Part shown: positions 23,880-31,561 of the stretch, piece by piece
Position numbering within the stretch: position 1 is the first letter of the stretch
How the letters are laid out: every line of letters starts with the position of its first letter
Source: Desulfuromonas sp.
Lineage (GTDB): Bacteria; Desulfobacterota; Desulfuromonadia; Desulfuromonadales; Geopsychrobacteraceae
NCBI GenBank assembly: GCA_002869665.1
Contig: PKUG01000110.1
Coordinates: forward strand, 1-32,631
Direction: 5' to 3'
Length of the DNA stretch: 32,631 nt
The notes under the pieces: generated by a model
What the model was told of the DNA's origin: nothing
Database searches by the model: none
Seen by the model: only the letters and a program-made list of their open reading frames with translations
Position numbers and translations under genes: made by a program

Positions 23880-24065
23880 GATTATCTACTCCTTCAAGGC
23901 AACAATGTTATTTGATGGTAGTGCAAAAACTCGCCAACAGCTGTGTCGCTGCATGTGTCTCGCGGCTACGACGGACCTGAGTCCGCCTCAGTGCTCAACT
24001 CCTGTGCTCCTTGCTGCCGGCGGTTCTTACTTACCCATCCATTTTGATGCTTTTGCAAAAGCATC
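23880..24065. repeat. Intergenic palindromic DNA between the large regulator gene and mrp
   Basis: GATGCTTTT-GC-AAAAGCATC (24046-24065) is a perfect 20-bp palindrome touching the stop codon of the regulator gene. GACGGAC-CTGA-GTCCGCC (23970-23987) is a near-perfect hairpin. GTGCAAAAAC near 23920 partly mirrors the TTTTGCAAAA on the other side. This looks like a repeat element of about 150 bases; no T-run follows the palindrome on the minus strand. It might also contain a promoter for mrp, but none is clear. Confidence 0.5.
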
Positions 24066-27000
24066 TTATTTCGTCCCGGGTGAGACTTCCATCACCAGGG
24101 CATCAAGCAGCTCGGTAATTTCTTCGCCGGGAAATTCGGCGCGTTCCAGAGCTGTACGATAGTTTTCCAGCAATGTCTTCATGGCCCGTTGTTCTCCGCG
24201 ACCATTGTGGATCAGCAGCAGCGAACGAACCAATGAATCGCGGATCGGATCGAGGGCCAGACCACGTTGCAACACCTTGATCGCTTCGTCGTTCCGACCG
24301 CTTTTACCCAACAGACCGGCAAGCAGTTCCAGCTGCTCCAGGCGCAGTTCGTTGAGACTCTCGCGCTTCTCCCCCGCAGCCTCCTCGAGATCGTATCCGG
24401 CCAGAAATTCGCCGTCCCAGAAGGTCTCGATCTTACGCAGGGCATGCTCCGCCTGCCAGTCGAGGCCACGCTGCAAGGCATAGCGGGCCTGTTTCATCAT
24501 CCCCTCAACCTCGACCATATCGAGATCGATATAGCGCAGCATCAGGATCCGCTTCTCCGTCGACAGATAATTGTACTTGCGTACCTCGGACCCAAGCCCT
24601 TCTTCGAGCGCCTTGCGCAGACGGGAGACGGCGGTGTCGAGGCTGTTGCGCGCTTTCGACGGTGCGCTGTCGGGCCAGAGCTGGTCCATCAGAACTTCGT
24701 AGCTCAGGCGCCGGTTGGGTGCGATCATCAACAGTGCAAAGATCTGGCGCGGGGCATGACCGACGGAGCTGAAACTGAAACTACGCCCTTCCAGTTCCAG
24801 GCGGAAATGCCCCAGGGAGCAGACCTTGAGCAGCGGAACCAATTGGGCTTTTTCATCCAGGGTTGCGTTCAGGCAGGTTTTCAGCAGCGGACGCAACGCC
24901 TCTTCCCCCCTGGTTCCGGCAACCAACCGTACCAGTTCGTGCAGCAATTCAGGAACCAGCCCCCAGAAGAAGGTCTCCTGCCAGCGCGAAACCCGTTCGA
25001 GAAATGCCTCCAGATATTCAACGGACGTTTTCTTGTCACCGCCCTGATCATACAACACCGCCAACCAGGCATGAAAGCCGACCCGGTAACGTTCTTCACC
25101 GGCAGTCTCGGAGGCGCTCAACCCGGCAGTGAAATGATCCCGCGCCTGATCGCGCAGCTTGAGCAGATAGCAGTTGACCCCGGCATAGAGCAGGTTTTCC
25201 AGGCGGAAGAGCACCCCATCAGCAGCGGCTCTATCTTCCAACGCGGTCTGCATATCGGTCAACGACTCGGCTTCGCGCCCGGCCAGTGCCAGGCAGCAGC
25301 CGCGGACCTGCAGCAGGCGACTACGCACATGTGCGTTCTTGGCTGCCGGGCCGTCCAGGCAGGCGATTTCGAGCAACTCCAGCGCCCGCTGATAATCACC
25401 GCGGGAGAGGCAGGTGGTCGCCTCGAAGAAGTTCAGTAACGGTGAAATCATCCCCAGTTCACCACTCCCGGCAGCGGCTTGACGAACCATCTGCAACTGT
25501 TCGCGGAAACCGCGCAGGTCGCCGGCGGCATGCATGACGTCGCAGGCGAGCAAGGGGAGAATTCGATGCTCCGGTTTTTCGGGAACCTCCCAGGCGACAC
25601 GGAAGGCCTGCTCGAGAAGCGTCCGCGCAACGAGCAGGCGCCCCTGCTGGACCGCGAGCAGAGTCCGCAGCAGGTAGAGCTCCAGTTGCCGGGGCAACAG
25701 CTTGTGCTGCTGGGACTCCGCCAGCGCCGTATCGACAAGCCGCTCAACCTGATCAAGGCGGCCGGTCAGAAACAGTTCGACCAGCCCCAGGGCGTAGCTG
25801 ACGATCAGGCGCTCTTCCACCTCGAGGGTGGCCTGCTCGCTCTCGGCCAACTGGTAGAACAGGTCCACTTTCCCCGCCCAGCGCTCAAAGTAGCCGTCCA
25901 GGTAAATCGAGAGCAGGGCCTGCTGGGCCAGCGCCAGCAGTTGGCCGCGCGGCTGGCCGGTCGCCTGGAACAGCTGACTGGCCAGTTCCAGCCAGTCGAT
26001 CGCATCCTGGCTGCGCTCCTCGAACAGGGCGATGCCACGGACCAACGAAAGCCAGCCGCAACTGGCGGCGGCATCTTCCGGTAGCTGCATCAAAGGGGCC
26101 AGCCCACCACGATCGATCAGGCCCAGGCCGTAACTGCTGATCAACTGGGAGACGACCTCGTACTGCCCGGCAGAGATCAGGCATTTCAGCGCGGCCGGAA
26201 TCTCTTCGTGGAGGCGAAACCAGTCCGCGGCCTTAAGGTAGAGCTGCAGCCGCTCCTGTTCACTGAACTCATGTTCGGCCCGCCGCCGTAACAGCTCGCG
26301 GGTCTCCGGAGCGAGGTGCAGAACCGCACTCTTGCCGTTTTGGCGAAGCAGAGAAAGCCCATGCCGGCCGAGATAGTCGAACACCGCGGCGAGATTGTCG
26401 ATTTCGCTCACATCACAGAGCAGCGCCAGCGATGCCGCTTCGAGCAAGCCCGCCTTGAGCAGGGTGCGCCGCCAGGGGCTCGGGAATTCTTCGGTCAGCA
26501 GATCGAACAGCTGTGTTTCCTGCAACTGGGCCGGGTCGGGAATCAGCACCGCCAGACGCCCCAGTAATTGTTGATCTGGTTCGTGGCTGGAGCCTTCGCC
26601 GGAGATCAGCAAGCCGCTCAACCAGCGCAGGCGGCGCGGATCGGCCACCGCCCCGTTGCCGTTTGCCGGTGCCGCACTGCGATCACTCGCGCACATGCGC
26701 AGCATCACCTTGATCCGGGCCAGCATCTCGACGTTGCTGATCGGCTGCGAGATAAAATCGTAAGCGCCGACCCCGAGACCTTCCGCCCGTGTTTCCGGCG
26801 TCGCCACGTGGGCCGTCATCAGCACCAGTGGCAAGCCGCGGGTCCGCGGATTCTCGTTCAGCCTGCGGCACATGTCGAGCCCGTTCATACGCGGCATCTG
26901 CACATCGATGAAAGCGCCGTCGATCTGTTCCCGCTCGGCCAGGGCCAGTCCGTCCATGGCGTTCTTCGCCGTCAGCACACGGACCTCGGGCAGATCGAGC

Positions 27001-27083
27001 TCGATAATCTTGGTCAGCAGCAGCAGGTTGGTCGGATTGTCGTCAACCAGCAGCAGGGTAAATTGTCTGTCCATCTCAGCCAT
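24066..27083 (-). CDS. Large response regulator: REC – MalT-like winged helix/TPR – SARP-type wHTH – BTAD
   Basis: The 1005-residue protein starts with a receiver (~5-130): LLVDDN (Asp14-15), phospho-acceptor Asp60 (GAFIDVQMPRMNG), Thr90; the conserved lysine is glutamine (FISQPIS, Gln113). Residues ~185-330 resemble the winged helix and first helical repeats that follow the NTPase of MalT/STAND regulators (LLTEEFPSPWRRTLLKAGLLE; YLKAADWFRLHEEIPAALKCLISAGQYEVVSQLI). No Walker A motif is visible. About 400 residues of TPR-type helices follow. The C-terminus has a SARP/OmpR-like winged helix (~745-840, APRQIFALLMIAPNRRLSYEVLMDQLWPDSAPSKARNSLDTAVSRLRKAL) and a bacterial transcriptional activation (BTAD) domain (~850-995). 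It is probably a DNA-binding activator whose NTPase has been replaced by a receiver. Target and cognate kinase are unknown. Confidence 0.85.
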   Translation of the reverse strand: MAEMDRQFTLLLVDDNPTNLLLLTKIIELDLPEVRVLTAKNAMDGLALAEREQIDGAFIDVQMPRMNGLDMCRRLNENPRTRGLPLVLMTAHVATPETRAEGLGVGAYDFISQPISNVEMLARIKVMLRMCASDRSAAPANGNGAVADPRRLRWLSGLLISGEGSSHEPDQQLLGRLAVLIPDPAQLQETQLFDLLTEEFPSPWRRTLLKAGLLEAASLALLCDVSEIDNLAAVFDYLGRHGLSLLRQNGKSAVLHLAPETRELLRRRAEHEFSEQERLQLYLKAADWFRLHEEIPAALKCLISAGQYEVVSQLISSYGLGLIDRGGLAPLMQLPEDAAASCGWLSLVRGIALFEERSQDAIDWLELASQLFQATGQPRGQLLALAQQALLSIYLDGYFERWAGKVDLFYQLAESEQATLEVEERLIVSYALGLVELFLTGRLDQVERLVDTALAESQQHKLLPRQLELYLLRTLLAVQQGRLLVARTLLEQAFRVAWEVPEKPEHRILPLLACDVMHAAGDLRGFREQLQMVRQAAAGSGELGMISPLLNFFEATTCLSRGDYQRALELLEIACLDGPAAKNAHVRSRLLQVRGCCLALAGREAESLTDMQTALEDRAAADGVLFRLENLLYAGVNCYLLKLRDQARDHFTAGLSASETAGEERYRVGFHAWLAVLYDQGGDKKTSVEYLEAFLERVSRWQETFFWGLVPELLHELVRLVAGTRGEEALRPLLKTCLNATLDEKAQLVPLLKVCSLGHFRLELEGRSFSFSSVGHAPRQIFALLMIAPNRRLSYEVLMDQLWPDSAPSKARNSLDTAVSRLRKALEEGLGSEVRKYNYLSTEKRILMLRYIDLDMVEVEGMMKQARYALQRGLDWQAEHALRKIETFWDGEFLAGYDLEEAAGEKRESLNELRLEQLELLAGLLGKSGRNDEAIKVLQRGLALDPIRDSLVRSLLLIHNGRGEQRAMKTLLENYRTALERAEFPGEEITELLDALVMEVSPGTK

Positions 27084-27136
27084 GGTTGTCTCCCACCTCT
27101 TTCCGGTGTCACTGGCTTCAGGATCGGTAGCAGCAA

Positions 27137-29413
27137 TTAAAGCGGCATCAGCCCGGCAAATTTACGCAACAGCTTTTTGGTTCCGGCCCGGTCGAAATAG
27201 ACCGTAACCTTCTGTTTGTCCCCTTCCCCTTCGAGCCGACGCACGGTTCCGGCCCCGAACTTCACATGACGCACCCGGCTCCCCAGGCGCAGGCCACCGC
27301 TCTGCTGCTCAGGCTCCGGGGCGGGGACCGCAACCCGTGAGTTGGAACGCTCGACCTGTGGGGGCATCGCTTCCGCTGCCTCGACCTGAGGTTCAGGTTC
27401 GAGCAGATCGGCCAGCGATGCCAGGTTGTGCCCCGCCGCAGCCTTGGGCGCGGCAACCGAAGAGGCAACCGGAGCAGCGCCGGGCTCGCCGTCCACCAGT
27501 TCCTGCGGAATCTCGGCCAGAAAACGGCTCGGCGGATTGAATTGCCAGGAGCCGTAGACCCGCCGGCGCCGCGCACGCGAAAGGTACAGTTTGCGCATCG
27601 CCCGGGTCATGCCGACATAACAGAGCCGGCGCTCCTCGGCCAGCTCCTCTCCCAGCTCACCGGTGCGCGAATGAGGAAACAGCCCCTCCTCCATCCCGGA
27701 CATGAAAACAACCGGAAACTCCAGCCCCTTGGCCGAATGGAGGGTCATCAACGAAACCCGCTGCAACTGAGGATCGTACTTGTCGATATCGGAGATCAGC
27801 GCAACCTGCTCCAGGTAATCCTGCAGCGACCCCCCTTTCGCGGCATGCTCCTCCATCCCCGCCAGCAATTGTTCGAGGTTCTCCAGCCGCCCCCGCGCCT
27901 CCTGGCGACCATCGGCCGTCAACGCATGGGTCGCCTCCTCCAGCAATGCCGGGCCGTAACCGCTACGGTCGATCAGTTCCGCCATCAACTGGGGGTACGG
28001 CAGGCGCTCCAGCTTGGCGCTGAATTCGTCGATCAGGGCGAGGAATTCAGCGACCCGTTTCGCTGCCGCACCCTTGAGCCCCCCCTGGTCGAGAGCCTGA
28101 CGACAGGCGGGAAGAAACCCACCGCTGTCCATTTCGTAGGCGGCGATCCGTTCGATCGTGGCATTGCCGATCCCGCGCGCCGGCACGTTGATGATCCGCC
28201 GCGTCGAGAGGGAATCGTTCGGGTTGATCAGGATTCGCAGGTAGGCCAGGGCATCCTTGACCTCAAGACGCGAATAAAACTTCACACCGCCGAACATGGC
28301 ATAGGGAATCCGGCTGGCGCGCAGCGCTTCTTCAAGCGCCCGCGACTGGGCGTTGGTCCGGTAGAAAACAGCCATATCGCGCAGCTCGGTCCCCCGGCGC
28401 TGCAGCCGGGCGATCTCATCGGCGACGAAGCGTGCTTCGTCCTGGTCGTCCCCCGCAACTTCAATATGGAGCGGCTCACCGAACGGATTGTCGGTCCACA
28501 GCTGTTTGTCACGACGGTCGGCATTGTTCCCGACGACGGCACTGGCAGCTTCGAGAATCCGCTGACTGGAGCGATAGTTCTGTTCCAGGCGGATCACCGT
28601 CGTCCCCGGAAAATCGTCGTCGAAACCGAGGATATTTTCGACCTCGGCCCCACGCCAGCGGTAGATCGACTGGTCGTCGTCACCGACGACACAGAGTTCG
28701 GTCTGCGGGCCGACCAGCAGCTTCATCAGCCGGTACTGGACGCGGTTGGTATCCTGAAACTCGTCGATCAGCAGGTAGCGGGTGCGCTGCTGCCAATACT
28801 GCCGGATCTCGGCGTGCTCTTCAAACAGGCGCACCGTCAACAGCAACAGGTCACCAAAATCGACGGCATTGGCCGCCTTGAGCCGCTGCTGGTAGAGGGC
28901 ATAAATCTCCGCTGGCAGGCGCTCGTCGGGATCGGCGGAGAAAGAGAGCTCTTCCGGCAGCAGACCGCGGTTCTTGGCCTGATCGATAAAAACCGCAGCA
29001 GCCCGGGGTTTGAGCACCTTCTCCGGGATCTCCCGCGCCTTGAGCAGATCACGCAGCAGGCGCTGCTGATCCTGGTCGTCATAAATGGTGAAATCGCGCG
29101 AGTAGCCCAGCGCCCCGATCTCGCGCCGCAGGATCTTCACACAGGCGGCATGAAAGGTCGAAACCCAGGGGAGATCGACCCCGTTGAGCAGGGTCTCCAG
29201 GCGTTCGCGCATCTCGGCCGCAGCCTTGTTGGTAAAGGTCACCGCCATGATCCGCCACGGTTCGACCCCGCGCTCGCGGATCAGATGTGCGACCCGGTGG
29301 GTCAGTGCCCGGGTCTTCCCCGACCCGGCTCCGGCCAGCAACAACAGCGGGCCCCCGTCATGGAGCACGGCAAGCCGCTGCTGCTCGTTCAGTCCGCTCA
29401 GCAGATCAGTCAT
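27137..29413 (-). CDS. uvrD: UvrD/PcrA-type DNA helicase
   Basis: The 758-residue superfamily 1A helicase has all motifs in order: Q motif LNEQQRLAV (8-16), Walker A AGAGSGKT (27-34), Ia VTFTNKAAAEMRER, II LLIDEFQDTN (~216-225), III GDDDQSIYRWRGA, IV EQNYRSSQRIL, V TLHSAKGLEFPVVF and VI ERRLCYVGMTRA. The C-terminal ~55 residues (GSRVRHVKFGAGTVRRLEGEGDKQKVTVYF) are the PcrA/UvrD tail that contacts partner proteins. The family unwinds DNA 3' to 5' in excision and mismatch repair and clears protein from DNA. Its ATG lies within the end of the clc gene (8-base overlap), so it is co-transcribed and probably translationally coupled. Confidence 0.95.
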   Translation of the reverse strand: MTDLLSGLNEQQRLAVLHDGGPLLLLAGAGSGKTRALTHRVAHLIRERGVEPWRIMAVTFTNKAAAEMRERLETLLNGVDLPWVSTFHAACVKILRREIGALGYSRDFTIYDDQDQQRLLRDLLKAREIPEKVLKPRAAAVFIDQAKNRGLLPEELSFSADPDERLPAEIYALYQQRLKAANAVDFGDLLLLTVRLFEEHAEIRQYWQQRTRYLLIDEFQDTNRVQYRLMKLLVGPQTELCVVGDDDQSIYRWRGAEVENILGFDDDFPGTTVIRLEQNYRSSQRILEAASAVVGNNADRRDKQLWTDNPFGEPLHIEVAGDDQDEARFVADEIARLQRRGTELRDMAVFYRTNAQSRALEEALRASRIPYAMFGGVKFYSRLEVKDALAYLRILINPNDSLSTRRIINVPARGIGNATIERIAAYEMDSGGFLPACRQALDQGGLKGAAAKRVAEFLALIDEFSAKLERLPYPQLMAELIDRSGYGPALLEEATHALTADGRQEARGRLENLEQLLAGMEEHAAKGGSLQDYLEQVALISDIDKYDPQLQRVSLMTLHSAKGLEFPVVFMSGMEEGLFPHSRTGELGEELAEERRLCYVGMTRAMRKLYLSRARRRRVYGSWQFNPPSRFLAEIPQELVDGEPGAAPVASSVAAPKAAAGHNLASLADLLEPEPQVEAAEAMPPQVERSNSRVAVPAPEPEQQSGGLRLGSRVRHVKFGAGTVRRLEGEGDKQKVTVYFDRAGTKKLLRKFAGLMPL

Positions 29414-31178
29414 CGTCGTGCTCCAGCGTCCTGCTCATCAGCGCGCGGTTGTAGGCCGTGATCATCTCACGCCGCGAGATGATGCCATAGAGCTTGCGGT
29501 GGGTTTCGCGATCGACGACCGGTAGCTGCTCGATGTTGCGATAGCCGATCTTGCGCATCGCCGTATCCAGGTCCTCTTCCGGGTGCACGGTGACGACTTC
29601 AGTCGTCGCCAGTTCCTTGACCACGACCAGGTCCATCAGGTCCTTCTCGAAAACCACGCCCATGAAATCCTGGACCGAAATGATCCCGGTCAGCTCCCCT
29701 TTGGAATCGACCAGCGGAAAGTTGGTGTGATGAGTCCGCTCGATAAACTTGGCGAACTCACCGAGAGTCATGCTCTCCGGAACCGTCTCGACCCGGTGCG
29801 ACATGACATCACCGACGGCCAAGCTCTTCATGATGTTCCGTTCTTTACCGGCATCGAGATCGATCCCGGCGCGGGTCAGTTCGACCGTCTCCAGGCTGTC
29901 CTTCTTGAAGCGCCGGGCGATCCCGGTACCGATGACGCAGGCGAGCATGATCGGGATGATGACCTCATAGCTGTCGGTGATCTCGAAGAGCAGGAAGATC
30001 GCGGTCATCGGTGCGTGGGTGGCGGCGGCGAGGAAGGCCCCCATGCCGACCAGGGCATAGGCCCCGGCGGATAGACCGGCAGCCGGGATCAGGGCGGCGA
30101 CGATCTTGCCGAAGGTCCCCCCGGCGACTGCCCCGAGAAACAGGCAGGGAGCAAACATGCCGCCCGGCATTCCGGATCCGAGGGTAATCGAGGTCGCGAC
30201 CATCTTGGCTACAACCAGCGCCGCCAGCAGATACCAGGCGTGATGACCGTAGAGGACGCTGCTCATGAATTCGTAACCGTTACCGAAGATCTGCGGAAAG
30301 AACACGCCGATCAGACCGACCGCCAGCCCGCCGATCACCAGCTTGGCGAAGAAAGGAAGCTCAATGGCGCCGATCCGGTCCTTGATCCGGACATGCAGGT
30401 CGATAAAGCCTGCCGCCAGCCCGCCGATCACCAGGCCGAGGAGCATGTAGAGGCCAAGTTCCCAGAAATTGGCGACAAAGTAGGGGGGCGCAATCAGCTC
30501 GGAGTGATCCCCCAGCAAGGCTCGCGAGAGGACCGTCGACATGCTGCTGGCGATAACGATTGAGGTGAAGCTGGCAAGCTCAAAGGAGGAGAGCAGGACG
30601 ATCTCGGTCGCGAAGAAGACCCCGGCAATCGGGGCGTTGAAGGTCGCCGCAACCCCGGCAGCCGCACCGCAGGCAACGAGCACCTTGAGCCGGTCGCCGC
30701 TCATCTTGAACAGCTTGCCGAACTGGCTGCCGATCGTTCCGCCGATCACCGCGATCGGCCCTTCCTGCCCGGCGCTCCCGCCGGCCCCCAGAGTGATGGC
30801 CGAGGCCAGCCCCTTGGTGAACAACGGCCGCATCGGCAGCTTGGCTCCCTTCAGGTTGACCTTGACCAGGAAGGCGGCAAAGCCCCCCTTGAGGTCCTTC
30901 CGGAAAAACATCCACAGCGGGATCAGCAGCAGGGCGCCGATCGCAGGGAAGAACATCACCAGCAACCGTTGTGGCGTCCAGTAATCCAGCGAGATGTTAA
31001 AGAGTTCGAGCCCCTGTTCGATAACCAGCCAATGGACCAGCTCGATGGCCTTACGAAACAGGTAATTCCCCAGTCCGCCGAGGAGGCCGATCACCACAGC
31101 GAGGATAATCAGAAAGGTATTTTCACTGACTCTCAGGCTGTTGAGCAGAAATTGAAGCGATTTTTGCAAATGAAGCAT
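29406..31178 (-). CDS. ClC-family chloride channel/transporter with C-terminal CBS pair
   Basis: The 590-residue inner-membrane protein has the ClC core (~20-425): GSAGQEGPIAVIGG with gating Glu139, FNAPIAGVFFATEIV (180-194), GSGMPGGMFAPCLFLGA (334-350) and DSYEVIIP with Tyr404, equivalent to Tyr445 of E. coli ClC. Two CBS domains follow (~452-510 and ~515-580), a possible nucleotide-sensing gate. Two departures by eye alignment: the proton glutamate (Glu203 of ClC-ec1) is Ile193, as in channel-type ClCs, and the GSGIP loop is replaced by KGGFAA. It may therefore be an uncoupled channel, or carry another anion. The start at ATG 31178 has only a weak SD. Confidence 0.92.
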   Translation of the reverse strand: MLHLQKSLQFLLNSLRVSENTFLIILAVVIGLLGGLGNYLFRKAIELVHWLVIEQGLELFNISLDYWTPQRLLVMFFPAIGALLLIPLWMFFRKDLKGGFAAFLVKVNLKGAKLPMRPLFTKGLASAITLGAGGSAGQEGPIAVIGGTIGSQFGKLFKMSGDRLKVLVACGAAAGVAATFNAPIAGVFFATEIVLLSSFELASFTSIVIASSMSTVLSRALLGDHSELIAPPYFVANFWELGLYMLLGLVIGGLAAGFIDLHVRIKDRIGAIELPFFAKLVIGGLAVGLIGVFFPQIFGNGYEFMSSVLYGHHAWYLLAALVVAKMVATSITLGSGMPGGMFAPCLFLGAVAGGTFGKIVAALIPAAGLSAGAYALVGMGAFLAAATHAPMTAIFLLFEITDSYEVIIPIMLACVIGTGIARRFKKDSLETVELTRAGIDLDAGKERNIMKSLAVGDVMSHRVETVPESMTLGEFAKFIERTHHTNFPLVDSKGELTGIISVQDFMGVVFEKDLMDLVVVKELATTEVVTVHPEEDLDTAMRKIGYRNIEQLPVVDRETHRKLYGIISRREMITAYNRALMSRTLEHDDD

Positions 31179-31561
31179 GACACCATCAAACTATCCGGTC
31201 ACACACCTGACGACATCGTCACGTGCGTTCCGGGCGACCCCAACCGGATTGAAAACGTAGAATTCTTCTTGTTTCTTGGTACTTAACAACGCAAACAGTA
31301 AGTTTTACGCCATGCATTACAGGAGGTCAAGTGAGGATTCCCCGTGAGAGGAATTATCCCTCTGCAGCACTCAATCGGGAGTCTGGCCACCCCCCCCCGG
31401 AAAAGCACCCAAGCCACAGAATTCCCTCTGCACATGCACCCGGATGCCTGTTTAAGGGGGGACATATATATCGCTGCATGCTATATGAAGTGACAAATAA
31501 TTGTTCCATGGCGGCACAAATTCGGAAGCACATTCACATACGATGACATAATGGGGAGTCA
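31179..31561. other. Divergent intergenic region between clc and the PiT-type permease
   Basis: This 383-base gap holds the promoters of two divergent transport genes, though no confident -35/-10 pair could be fixed. Visible features are an AGAGG-AATTATC-CCTCT hairpin (about 31346-31362), a repeated CCCTCTGCA (about 31358 and 31424), a run of nine C's near 31390 and one small ORF with an ideal SD (separate entry). I checked for a fluoride riboswitch ahead of clc and did not see one. Confidence 0.5.
31331..31546 (+). CDS. Possible small ORF (71 aa) upstream of the permease gene
   Basis: A GTG start at 31331 is preceded by a perfect AGGAGG (31321-31326) with a 4-base spacer, and the frame runs 71 codons to TGA, 15 bases before the permease ATG. 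The product (MRIPRERNYPSAALNRESGH...) is rich in Pro, His and Arg, with no recognisable domain, signal or membrane segment. It could be a leader ORF coupled to the permease or a chance frame behind an SD-like sequence. Confidence 0.25.
   Translation: MRIPRERNYPSAALNRESGHPPPEKHPSHRIPSAHAPGCLFKGGHIYRCMLYEVTNNCSMAAQIRKHIHIR

Noticed and set aside
24267-25439. 390-aa plus-strand ORF opposite the REC–MalT-like gene
   Set aside because: Antisense shadow; the reverse-strand gene has recognisable domains throughout.
27428-29461. 677-aa ORF on the plus strand opposite the uvrD helicase gene
   Set aside because: Shadow of the helicase gene: no recognisable motif, and the helicase motifs on the other strand are complete.
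31179-31320. Fluoride-type riboswitch ahead of the ClC gene
   Set aside because: A GATGGTGTC string occurs next to the start, but the pairing and conserved core of the fluoride aptamer are missing.
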